Assembly (NCBI GenBank): GCA_021641225.1
Contig: JAJWXI010000001.1
Span: forward strand, 50,066 to 59,511
Direction: 5' to 3'
DNA from: Collinsella aerofaciens
GTDB lineage: Bacteria; Actinomycetota; Coriobacteriia; Coriobacteriales; Coriobacteriaceae
Length of the DNA: 9,446 bases
The notes under the pieces are model-generated. The model saw only the letters and a list, made by a program, of their open reading frames with translations, was not told the origin of the DNA and searched no databases. A program made the translations under genes and the position numbers. Of the stretch, positions 1 to 5,781 are shown one piece after another. Each line of letters starts with the position of its first letter. Position 1 is the stretch's first letter.

Positions 1-362
1 CCTGCGCCAACCGCGAGCTCGATCAGATTGAGCTCGACTGGCGTGACGAGTGGGCCGTGGCCGTTGTCCTGACGAGCGCGGGCTACCCCGGCAGCTACGA
101 GAAGGGCAAGGTCATCACCGGTATCGAGGACGCCGAGGCCATGGAGAACGTGACCGTGTATCATGCCGGCACCGCTGCGGTGGACGGCCAGCTGGTGACC
201 AACGGTGGCCGCGTGCTCGCCGTGACCGCTCTGGGTGACACGTTCGAGAACGCTCGTAACCTTGCCTACGAGGCCTGCGAGAAGATTGATTTTGAGGGCA
301 AGACCCTGCGCCACGACATTGGTCTGCGCGCGCTGCGCGGCCGCGACGCCTGGGATGCCTAA
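1..362 (+). CDS. purD: PurD C-terminal part (phosphoribosylamine-glycine ligase), 5' truncated by the window
   Basis: PurD joins glycine to 5-phosphoribosylamine using ATP, the second step of de novo purine synthesis, in the cytoplasm. The reading frame is open from base 3 and ends with TAA at 360-362, giving the last 119 residues. Recognisable family segments are LTSAGYPGSYEKG near the start, then VYHAGT, VTNGGRVLAVTALGDT and the near-terminal RHDIGLRAL. These belong to the C-terminal domain, after the ATP-grasp core, which lies outside the window together with the start codon. The stop is followed 21 bases later by the Nudix gene on the same strand, so the two are probably co-transcribed. 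The protein end is of usual length for the family and nothing looks damaged. Confidence 0.95.
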   Translation, partial: CANRELDQIELDWRDEWAVAVVLTSAGYPGSYEKGKVITGIEDAEAMENVTVYHAGTAAVDGQLVTNGGRVLAVTALGDTFENARNLAYEACEKIDFEGKTLRHDIGLRALRGRDAWDA

Positions 363-383
363 AGTCCGAGAGGGATGAGACGG

Positions 384-1079
384 ATGGACGAGAAGAACGA
401 AGAGCTCGTGGACGCGCAGATCGTCGAGCAGGACGGTCGCACGTATGGGCACGCCGAGGGCGAGCCCGGTGGCGAGGTTGTCGATGAGCCGATGCTGGTG
501 CTGGGCGACGACGACCCGCACGATGCCGAGCTGCACGAGAAGATTCTTTCGGAGGAGTGCGCCTGGAAGGGCAAGATCCTCGACGTCCACCGTCTTGAGG
601 TTGAGCTGCCCAACGGCCATCGCAGTGCCCGCGATGTGATTCGCCATCCGGGCGCGGCGGCCGTTGTGGCGCTTACCGAGAGCGGCAAGATTGTGCTGGT
701 GCGTCAGTACCGCACCGCCATCGATCGCGTGACGGTCGAGATTCCCGCCGGCAAGCTCGATCCGGGCGAGGATCCGCTCGATTGCGCCAAGCGCGAGCTG
801 CACGAGGAGACGGGCTTTAGGGCCGGTCGCATTCGCTTTTTGACATCGATTGTCACGACCTGTGGCTTCTGTGACGAGATCATCCACATCTACCTGGCTA
901 CGAAGCTCGAGTTCGATGCGCCCAACCCCGATGACGACGAGTTCGTCAACGTGGACCTGGTGCCGCTACACGAGCTGATCGATGCCGTGCTCGACGGCAA
1001 GATCGAAGACGCCAAGACCGTCGTGGGCGCCTTGGCCTGCGACAGTATTGCGCACCGTTTAGGTGGCGCGGAGCTGTAG
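384..1079 (+). CDS. Nudix hydrolase, ADP-ribose pyrophosphatase type
   Basis: Probably hydrolyses ADP-ribose to AMP and ribose 5-phosphate in the cytoplasm. The Nudix box is complete and matches GX5EX7REUXEEXGU: it begins at GKLDPGE and ends at RELHEETGF (residues about 123-145 of 231), with R137, E138, E141 and E142 as the metal and catalytic residues. The upstream segment EVELPNGHRSARDVIRHPGA and the QYR motif are typical of ADP-ribose pyrophosphatases (NudF group). Start: GAGAGGG at 368-374 abuts the ATG at 375 but sits 9 bases before the ATG at 384, so 384 is preferred. Family homology begins only about residue 49, leaving an acidic N-terminal extension; an internal ATG at 492 would give the usual length but has only a distant GAGG. 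Follows purD closely, likely in one transcript. The exact substrate is inferred. Confidence 0.88.
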   Translation: MDEKNEELVDAQIVEQDGRTYGHAEGEPGGEVVDEPMLVLGDDDPHDAELHEKILSEECAWKGKILDVHRLEVELPNGHRSARDVIRHPGAAAVVALTESGKIVLVRQYRTAIDRVTVEIPAGKLDPGEDPLDCAKRELHEETGFRAGRIRFLTSIVTTCGFCDEIIHIYLATKLEFDAPNPDDDEFVNVDLVPLHELIDAVLDGKIEDAKTVVGALACDSIAHRLGGAEL

Positions 1080-1082
1080 CGA

Positions 1083-1097
1083 GCGAGGTAACCTCGC
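1083..1097 (+). terminator. Short hairpin after the Nudix gene, weak terminator candidate
   Basis: GCGAGG and CCTCGC form a 6-bp perfect stem around TAA, starting four bases after the Nudix stop. Only a short T stretch follows (AGGTTTGTAT), so this is a poor intrinsic terminator by sequence. It may instead pause transcription or mark the end of the purD-Nudix message. Confidence 0.3.
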
Positions 1098-1104
1098 AGG
1101 TTTG

Positions 1105-1110
1105 TATAAG
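1105..1110 (+). promoter_or_regulatory. Candidate -10 element (TATAAG) for the ABC transporter leader
   Basis: TATAAG matches the TATAAT consensus in five of six positions. Transcription would start near 1117, almost exactly where the long inverted repeat begins. I see no good -35 element at the proper distance, so this is tentative. Confidence 0.3.
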
Positions 1111-1117
1111 TCAGCGA

Positions 1118-1215
1118 AAGTGCTCCATTTGAGGCAAGGTGGCCTGAAAGAGGAGGGAAGCGTATGGATATACGCGACCGACGATTGAAGGCCAGATTGT
1201 CCAAATGGAGCACTT
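1118..1215 (+). repeat. 14-bp long-range inverted repeat with nested stems in the ABC leader
   Basis: AAGTGCTCCATTTG at 1118-1131 is perfectly complementary to CAAATGGAGCACTT at 1202-1215. Inside it, TGGCC at 1140-1144 pairs with GGCCA at 1190-1194, and GCGTAT (1160-1165) pairs with ATACGC (1170-1175) around the tetraloop GGAT. The result is a multi-stem leader RNA of about 100 nt. The start codon of the leader ORF (1164) lies in the innermost hairpin, its ribosome binding site lies just before that hairpin, and the right arm of the 14-bp stem falls within leader codons 13-18. Translation of the leader would therefore melt the long stem. No flanking target duplication was noticed, so a regulatory RNA fold is favoured over a mobile element. 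Confidence 0.7.
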
Positions 1216-1259
1216 GCAGCGTCGAGACGAAACGCGGTTTGGTAAACCGCGTAAGGTGA
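1164..1259 (+). CDS. Putative 31-codon leader peptide upstream of the ABC transporter
   Basis: An ORF of 31 codons starts with ATG at 1164, seven bases after an ideal AGGAGG at 1151-1156, and stops with TGA at 1257-1259, two bases before the ATG of the ABC transporter. The peptide begins MDIRDRRLKARL and ends RGLVNRVR; it is strongly basic, with seven arginines. Codon use differs from the neighbours: CGA twice, AGA, AGG, ATA, GTA and TTG, all rare elsewhere in this window. No known domain or membrane segment is visible. The overlap of the ORF with the leader stems (1118-1215 and 1232-1252) and the near-overlap with the next start suggest translation-dependent control and termination-reinitiation coupling. 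Ribosome-controlled leader peptides are known before drug-responsive genes, for example bmrB before the bmrCD ABC transporter and leaders of erm genes. The role here is inferred. It could instead be a fortuitous frame in a structured leader. Confidence 0.55.
   Translation: MDIRDRRLKARLSKWSTCSVETKRGLVNRVR
1232..1252 (+). promoter_or_regulatory. 9-bp hairpin directly before the ABC transporter ribosome binding site
   Basis: ACGCGGTTT (1232-1240) and AAACCGCGT (1244-1252) form a perfect 9-bp stem with the loop GGT. The AAGG ribosome binding site of the ABC gene begins at 1253, the very next base. The hairpin covers leader codons 23-30. There is no T run, so it is not an intrinsic terminator; its position fits control of ribosome access or reinitiation. 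Confidence 0.6.
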
Positions 1260-1261
1260 TT

Positions 1262-3034
1262 ATGCTGAAGAGGTTTTTGTCTTACTACAAGCCCCAGATG
1301 GGGCTTTTTGTTGCCGATACTGTTTGTGCTTTGGTGCTTGCTGCCATTGACCTGGCGTTCCCTATCATTCTGCGCAATCTGACCGGCGGGCTCTTTACCC
1401 AAGGTCAGGCTGCCATTATGCAGGCGCTCGGTATGATCGCGGTGGGCATGGTGCTGATGTATGCCATTCGCTGTGCCTGCCGCTACTTTGTGAGCTATTG
1501 GGGCCATGTGATGGGCGCGCGCATGGAGTCCAAGATGCGCGAGGACCTGTTCGATCAGTATGAGCGCTTTAGCTTTGCATACTTCGATCGCAACAGCTCG
1601 GGTGACATGATGAGCCGCGTGGTCAACGACCTGTTCGACATCTGCGAGGCGGCACATCACGTGCCCGAGTGGATCATCATCTGCGGCATCGAGATTATCG
1701 GCTCGTTTGTGATCCTCTTTACCATCGCGCCGGCGCTGGCGCTTGCCATGGCTGTGGTGACGGCGGCGTTCGCGGTCATCATGTTTTGGCAGAACATGCG
1801 CATGCGCGAGGTCTTTAGTGACAACCGCAAAAAGATTAGCGGCATCAATGCGCAACTGCAGGACTCGCTGGCGGGCATGCGCGTGGTCAAGAGCTTTGCG
1901 AATGAGGAGACCGAGCGCTCCAAGTTCCGCGCCTCCAACAATCGCTATCTCTCGTCCAAGGAGAACATGTACCACGCCATGGGCGTTTACACCGCGACAT
2001 ATGGCCTGCTCTCGGGCGTGCTCTACGTTATTGTGGTGCTATTGGGCGGTTGGTTGGTGGCTCAGGGCGAGCTGCAGGCGGTCGACATGGCGACCTTCGC
2101 ACTTTATATCTCGCTGTTCTGCACCCCGCTCGAGACACTCGTCAATTCGGCCGAGATGTATCAGAAGGCCATTGCCGGGTTTAAGCGCATGGACGAGGTA
2201 CTTTCGACCGCGCCGGATATTCAGGACAAGCCGGGCGCCGCGGACCTGCAGGTGACCGCCGGCGCTGTTGAGTATCGCGACGTGTGCTTTAGCTACGAGG
2301 ACGTTGAACTTGGCGAGGCCGGTGCCGATGAGCGACCCGTGATCGACCATATGGACCTGTCCATCAAACCTGGTCAGACCATCGCGCTGGTCGGCCCCTC
2401 TGGCGGCGGTAAGTCCACGACCTGCTCGCTGCTGCCGCGCTTTTATGACGTGGCTGCCGGATCCATCAGCATCGACGGCCAGGACGTACGCGATGTGACG
2501 CAGCAGAGCCTGCGCCGCGCCATCGGCCTGGTGCAGCAGGATGTCTATCTGTTTGACGGTACGATTGGCGAGAATATCGCCTACGGCAAGCCGGACGCCG
2601 CGCCCGAGGAAATCGCCGAAGCCGCCCGCCGTGCCAACATCGACGCGTTTATCGAATCGCTGCCGCAGGGCTACGACACCGTGGTGGGTGAGCGCGGCAG
2701 TCGTCTTTCGGGTGGCCAGAAACAGCGCGTCGCCATCGCGCGTGTGTTCCTCAAGAACCCCAAGATCCTTATCTTGGATGAGGCGACGAGCGCTCTGGAT
2801 AATGAGAGCGAAGAGGCGGTGCAGGAGTCGCTTGAGGAGCTGGCGCGCGGCCGCACCACGATCATCATCGCCCATCGTCTATCGACCATTAAGCATGCCG
2901 ACGAGATTGCGACCGTTGAGCATGGTCGCGTTGTGGAACGTGGCACGCACGAGGAGCTTCTCGCACGTGGCGGCACCTATGCCCGTTACTATCGAATGCA
3001 GTTCGAAGGTGCGCGTGCGCACGAGCTCGACTGA
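1262..3034 (+). CDS. ABC exporter half-transporter (fused membrane and ATPase domains)
   Basis: A 590-residue protein of the multidrug/lipid exporter type, acting in the cytoplasmic membrane as a dimer. The N-terminal half has six likely membrane helices, at about residues 14-36, 52-70, 136-155, 157-178, 244-266 and 275-294. The ATPase domain (about 335-580) has every motif: Walker A GPSGGGKST (378-386), Q-loop near 425-426, signature LSGGQ (482-486), Walker B ILILDE with D506 and catalytic E507, and the switch histidine H538 in AHRLST. Start: an in-frame ATG at 1205 has no ribosome binding site, whereas the ATG at 1262 follows AAGG at 1253-1256 and begins MLKRFLSYYKP, like relatives. No partner half-transporter is adjacent, so a homodimer is likely. 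A structured leader with a small ORF lies just upstream, and a membrane protein gene follows 19 bases downstream. The substrate cannot be read from the sequence. Confidence 0.95.
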   Translation: MLKRFLSYYKPQMGLFVADTVCALVLAAIDLAFPIILRNLTGGLFTQGQAAIMQALGMIAVGMVLMYAIRCACRYFVSYWGHVMGARMESKMREDLFDQYERFSFAYFDRNSSGDMMSRVVNDLFDICEAAHHVPEWIIICGIEIIGSFVILFTIAPALALAMAVVTAAFAVIMFWQNMRMREVFSDNRKKISGINAQLQDSLAGMRVVKSFANEETERSKFRASNNRYLSSKENMYHAMGVYTATYGLLSGVLYVIVVLLGGWLVAQGELQAVDMATFALYISLFCTPLETLVNSAEMYQKAIAGFKRMDEVLSTAPDIQDKPGAADLQVTAGAVEYRDVCFSYEDVELGEAGADERPVIDHMDLSIKPGQTIALVGPSGGGKSTTCSLLPRFYDVAAGSISIDGQDVRDVTQQSLRRAIGLVQQDVYLFDGTIGENIAYGKPDAAPEEIAEAARRANIDAFIESLPQGYDTVVGERGSRLSGGQKQRVAIARVFLKNPKILILDEATSALDNESEEAVQESLEELARGRTTIIIAHRLSTIKHADEIATVEHGRVVERGTHEELLARGGTYARYYRMQFEGARAHELD

Positions 3035-3053
3035 TTGATATGACAGGAAGTTT

Positions 3054-4013
3054 ATGGCTGATAAGAACCCTTTGACTCCGGAAGAAGTGACGGAGTTATT
3101 CTCCGAAATCGACGCATCCGGCGTCTTGGATCCTACGCTCGCCAAAAAGCGCACCGAGCGCATGCGCGAGAAAGAGGCGGCGGTCAAGCGCGGCGACAAG
3201 GCGACGCTGGCGCGGCTGCGCAGCGAGGATCGCGCGAGTCAGGCAAAACATATCGACCCGCTGTCCGAGGACGACCCCTCGGGCTCGCAGGTGAGCCATA
3301 CCATTACGAAGACCGCCATGGCCGTGGTCATTACCATCTTGGTACTGATTGTGGGCATGCAGATTGGCTACGGCGTGATGCGCCGTCTGAACACCGCGAA
3401 CCTGTCCGAGAGCGTTTCGGTGGATACCGTTTCCACGGCGCTGAAGGGCGGGCTCGAATGGGGCAACGGCTTTACGCAGTTCCCGCTCGACTTTTCCGTC
3501 GATGAGGCAGACGAGCGTACGGGCACGGTCGAGGTAACGGTGCTGGACACGTCGTCTGCCAACGAGCTCGAGCTGCTGTCTAACGGGCAGATTCAAGCCG
3601 CGGCGCTCGCGACCAACGCGCTGCTCAACGATAAGATCGACCGCGTGGTGTACAACGTGCACGCCTATATCGATGAGGACAGCAACATTCAGCACGATTC
3701 GTTCTTTGGCATGTTTCCCGCGCAGGGTCACCAGAGCGCCATCCTGACGTTCGTGTGGACCAAGAGTTCGTCGAACGCTACGAGCATCGATTGGAAGATG
3801 CGTATCGTGAGCATGGACGATACGATTGCCGAGCGCATCCAAAAACAGGTGAACTCGGTGTCGTCGCTGATCGAGGACCCGGCGGTGAGCCAGACCAAGA
3901 TCACGGAAGAGAAGGCCGAGCGCGACCTGGAGCATCGCCTGCACGGCCGCGAGATTTTCCGCGGCGGCAAGCCCGACCGCACGCCGTCCGATCTGCTGGA
4001 GCAGGACAAATAA
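3054..4013 (+). CDS. Single-pass membrane protein of unknown function, in operon with the ABC exporter
   Basis: A 319-residue protein that I do not recognise. The N-terminal 80 residues are hydrophilic, with a basic, probably helical stretch at about 28-65 (many K and R). One hydrophobic helix follows at about 87-108, beginning TAMAVVITILVLIVG. The remaining 210 residues form a soluble domain with alternating strand-like segments, ending in a charged tail. Positive charges before the helix predict a cytoplasmic N-terminus and an outside C-terminal domain. There is no cleavable signal peptide, lipobox or enzyme motif. The start has AGGAAG at 3045-3050 and lies 19 bases after the ABC stop, and a strong terminator follows, so it is the last gene of that transcript. 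It may assist the exporter or work at the cell surface, but the function is unassigned. The reading frame itself looks sound: codon use matches the neighbours. Confidence 0.85.
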   Translation: MADKNPLTPEEVTELFSEIDASGVLDPTLAKKRTERMREKEAAVKRGDKATLARLRSEDRASQAKHIDPLSEDDPSGSQVSHTITKTAMAVVITILVLIVGMQIGYGVMRRLNTANLSESVSVDTVSTALKGGLEWGNGFTQFPLDFSVDEADERTGTVEVTVLDTSSANELELLSNGQIQAAALATNALLNDKIDRVVYNVHAYIDEDSNIQHDSFFGMFPAQGHQSAILTFVWTKSSSNATSIDWKMRIVSMDDTIAERIQKQVNSVSSLIEDPAVSQTKITEEKAERDLEHRLHGREIFRGGKPDRTPSDLLEQDK

Positions 4014-4019
4014 GACGCC

Positions 4020-4059
4020 ATCATCCCGCGTGAGCCAAAGGCCCCGCGGGATGATTTTT
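4020..4059 (+). terminator. Rho-independent terminator of the ABC transporter operon
   Basis: ATCATCCCGCG (4020-4030) pairs perfectly with CGCGGGATGAT (4045-4055) around a 14-base loop, followed by TTTTT at 4055-4059. It begins seven bases after the stop codon of the membrane protein gene and separates it from the carAB promoter region. Confidence 0.93.
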
Positions 4060-4080
4060 CATCCCCGTCCCAGAAAAATC

Positions 4081-4130
4081 ATTATGCATAGAAAGTCATA
4101 ATTATCATTTCGTAAACATTTCAATGAAAT
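4081..4130. promoter_or_regulatory. AT-rich upstream region of carAB with dyad symmetries
   Basis: This is the only clearly AT-rich stretch in the window. ATTATG (4081-4086) and CATAAT (4097-4102) form an inverted repeat with a 10-base spacer, ATAATTAT (4098-4105) is a perfect palindrome, and ATTTCA-A-TGAAAT (4118-4130) is another dyad. They lie upstream of the proposed carA promoter and could be operators or an upstream promoter element. An arginine-repressor site is conceivable for carAB, but I cannot match its consensus convincingly. Confidence 0.4.
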
Positions 4131-4150
4131 TAACGCCATAGCGCATGCTT

Positions 4151-4166
4151 GCGGTTACAATACCGC
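4151..4166 (+). promoter_or_regulatory. Candidate carAB -10 element embedded in a dyad
   Basis: TACAAT at 4156-4161 matches the -10 consensus in five of six positions and is flanked exactly by GCGGT (4151-4155) and its complement ACCGC (4162-4166). Transcription would start near 4168, giving a leader of about 52 nt. No good -35 hexamer is visible at 16-18 bases, so the promoter may depend on an activator or on the AT-rich DNA upstream. The symmetry around the -10 could be a repressor site. Confidence 0.45.
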
Positions 4167-4190
4167 GAGGCCTAACTACCAACCTTTAAG

Positions 4191-4215
4191 CCGGTCCGGA
4201 GAGACCGGGAAGGAG
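4191..4215 (+). promoter_or_regulatory. PyrR-binding-loop-like hairpin abutting the carA ribosome binding site
   Basis: CCGGTC (4191-4196) pairs with GACCGG (4203-4208); the ribosome binding site AAGGAG follows at 4210-4215. The apical sequence GGTCCGGAGAGACC aligns with the PyrR RNA consensus ARUCCNGNGAGGYU. Each deviation is matched in the paired position (A-U replaced by G-C, U-G by U-A), so the fold is preserved. PyrR is the uridine-nucleotide-responsive regulator of pyr genes. It works by attenuation in Bacillus and by translational repression in Mycobacterium smegmatis. No terminator lies between this hairpin and carA, so blocking of the ribosome is the likelier mechanism here. The protein is not in this window. 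Confidence 0.65.
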
Positions 4216-4219
4216 CATT

Positions 4220-5731
4220 ATGGCGAACAACCATACTGCGGGCATTGCTGCCCGCACCTTCGCGCCCAGCGAGCTTTGCCAGCGCATGCTGGCCAAAACC
4301 AGCAAGGGCACCTGCGGTCCCTGCATCCTGTACCTTGAGGATGGGACCATTTTTTATGGACGTGCATGTGGCGCCGAGGGCACCGCGACCGGCGAAGTCT
4401 GCTTCAACACATCGCTCGAGGGCTACTTTGAGGTTATGACCGACCCGAGCTATGCCGGCCAAATCGTAACCATGACCTATCCGCAGATCGGCAACTACGG
4501 CATCGACGAGACCGACGTTCAGTCGGCCTTCCCCGGCGACGCCACTCGTCCCGCGAGCGCTCCTGCCATGCGCGGCATGATCGTTCGCGACATGTGCGCC
4601 ACGCCTTCCAACTGGCGCTCGGCTGTCAGCGTGCCGGAGTATCTGCGCGCCCACGGTATCGTCGCCATCGAGGGCGTCGATACCCGCGCCCTGGTGCGCC
4701 ACCTGCGTGACAACGGTTCCAAGATGGGCATTATCTCGACCGAGATCTTCGACGTCGACGAGCTCGCCGAGCGTCTGGCCGCAGCACCCACGCTGGTGGG
4801 CGAGAACCTGGTCAAGACCGTGAGCTGCCCTGAGCCTCACGAGTTCGCAGCCGCCGATCTGCCCGCTACGCATGACTTTGCGCTCGCGGCCGCCACTCCT
4901 GCCCGCCACAAAGTGGTCGCCTATGACTGCGGCGTGAAGCACGGCATTCTGGAGGGCCTCGTCCGCGCTGGCTGCGACCTCACCGTCGTGCCGTGGGACA
5001 CGCCCGCGAGTGAGGTCCTCGACATGAATCCCGACGGCGTCTTTTTGTCCAACGGCCCCGGCGACCCCGATGCCGTGGTGGAGACCTACGAGCAGGTGCA
5101 GCAGCTGATCGGCAAGGTGCCGGTCTTTGGCATTTGCCTGGGTCACCAGATGATCAGCCTGGCCTGCGGCGCTCAGATGGAAAAGCTTAAGTTCGGCCAC
5201 CGCGGTGGCAACCAGCCGGTTATGAACCTGGTGAGCCGTCGCGTGGAGATTACCGCGCAAAACCACGGTTTTGGTCTGCTGTTCCCCAGCTTGGGCAAGC
5301 TGATCCCCGAGCTCTCCGGCGGCGAGACCGAGCATGCGGCCGATGGCGATCTGCGTGCCTGGGTGCGCCGCGGCATCGCGCCGGTCGTGATGAACGAGCG
5401 CTTCGGCCGCATTCGCCTGACGCACGTGAACCTCAACGACGGCACTGCCGAGGGCATCCAGCTGCTCGACGCGCCGTGCTTCTCGGTCCAGTACCACCCC
5501 GAGGCCTCGCCCGGCCCCACCGATGCCCACTATCTCTTTACCGCCTTTACGCGACTCATGGACGGCGAGGAGAACTACCTGGACATCGACACCGCGAAGG
5601 ACCGCCTGCAGGGCTGGAATTTCGCCGAGACCGACGATGGTTCCGCCGTTCTACCGAACGGCGGACCGGTCGACGCTGCGGCTGCATCTGGCACATCATC
5701 TTGCCGTTCTGCTTCGGACGCGCGGGCATAA
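4220..5731 (+). CDS. carA: Carbamoyl-phosphate synthase small (glutaminase) subunit
   Basis: Hydrolyses glutamine and passes ammonia to CarB for carbamoyl phosphate synthesis, feeding pyrimidines and arginine. The CarA N-terminal domain starts about residue 34 (ILYLEDGTIFYGRA), and the class I glutamine amidotransferase domain spans about 230-455. The nucleophile is C306 in FGICLGHQM, with H426 and E428 in QYHPEASPGP completing the triad; H349 in QNHGF is also present. At 503 residues it is much longer than E. coli CarA (about 382). There are about 31 extra residues at the N-terminus, about 36 inserted between H349 and H426, and a tail of about 50 residues after the normal end. The start is fixed by AAGGAG at 4210-4215; an internal ATG at 4286 lacks a comparable site. 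The tail turns into low-complexity A/S/G sequence over a strong hairpin. carB follows after 98 bases. Confidence 0.97.
   Translation: MANNHTAGIAARTFAPSELCQRMLAKTSKGTCGPCILYLEDGTIFYGRACGAEGTATGEVCFNTSLEGYFEVMTDPSYAGQIVTMTYPQIGNYGIDETDVQSAFPGDATRPASAPAMRGMIVRDMCATPSNWRSAVSVPEYLRAHGIVAIEGVDTRALVRHLRDNGSKMGIISTEIFDVDELAERLAAAPTLVGENLVKTVSCPEPHEFAAADLPATHDFALAAATPARHKVVAYDCGVKHGILEGLVRAGCDLTVVPWDTPASEVLDMNPDGVFLSNGPGDPDAVVETYEQVQQLIGKVPVFGICLGHQMISLACGAQMEKLKFGHRGGNQPVMNLVSRRVEITAQNHGFGLLFPSLGKLIPELSGGETEHAADGDLRAWVRRGIAPVVMNERFGRIRLTHVNLNDGTAEGIQLLDAPCFSVQYHPEASPGPTDAHYLFTAFTRLMDGEENYLDIDTAKDRLQGWNFAETDDGSAVLPNGGPVDAAAASGTSSCRSASDARA
5639..5667 (+). repeat. 10-bp perfect hairpin inside the 3' end of carA
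   Basis: TCCGCCGTTC (5642-5651) pairs with GAACGGCGGA (5656-5665) around TACC; with one bulged T the stem extends through GGT (5639-5641) and ACC. It is within the last 30 codons of carA, where the protein becomes low-complexity. No T run follows, so it is not a terminator. It may be a small palindromic insertion or an RNA processing or stability element between carA and carB. Confidence 0.6.
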
Positions 5732-5781
5732 GCCCAGCGCGCCCTCGCATCACGGCAACCTGATGCACCAGCTGCACCCTC

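Noticed and set aside
1205..1261. Longer start for the ABC transporter at the ATG at 1205
   Set aside because: No ribosome binding site precedes it, the extra 19 residues do not resemble exporters, and the stretch overlaps the leader stems; the ATG at 1262 has AAGG and a family-like N-terminus.
890..1975. Minus-strand open frame across the Nudix end, the leader and the ABC start
   Set aside because: It runs antisense to two sound genes, has biased composition, and no ribosome binding site or motif convinced me.
2039..2875. Minus-strand open frame opposite the ABC transporter ATPase domain
   Set aside because: Shadow of the conserved ATPase coding sequence on the plus strand.
3096..3944. Minus-strand open frame opposite the membrane protein gene
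   Set aside because: The plus-strand gene has a ribosome binding site, operon position and a clean membrane helix; the antisense product is histidine- and arginine-rich without a motif.
4172..5530. Minus-strand open frame of 452 codons opposite carA
   Set aside because: Same codon-bias shadow; it lies antisense to the complete CarA catalytic domain and its product is a histidine-, arginine- and alanine-rich composition without a motif.
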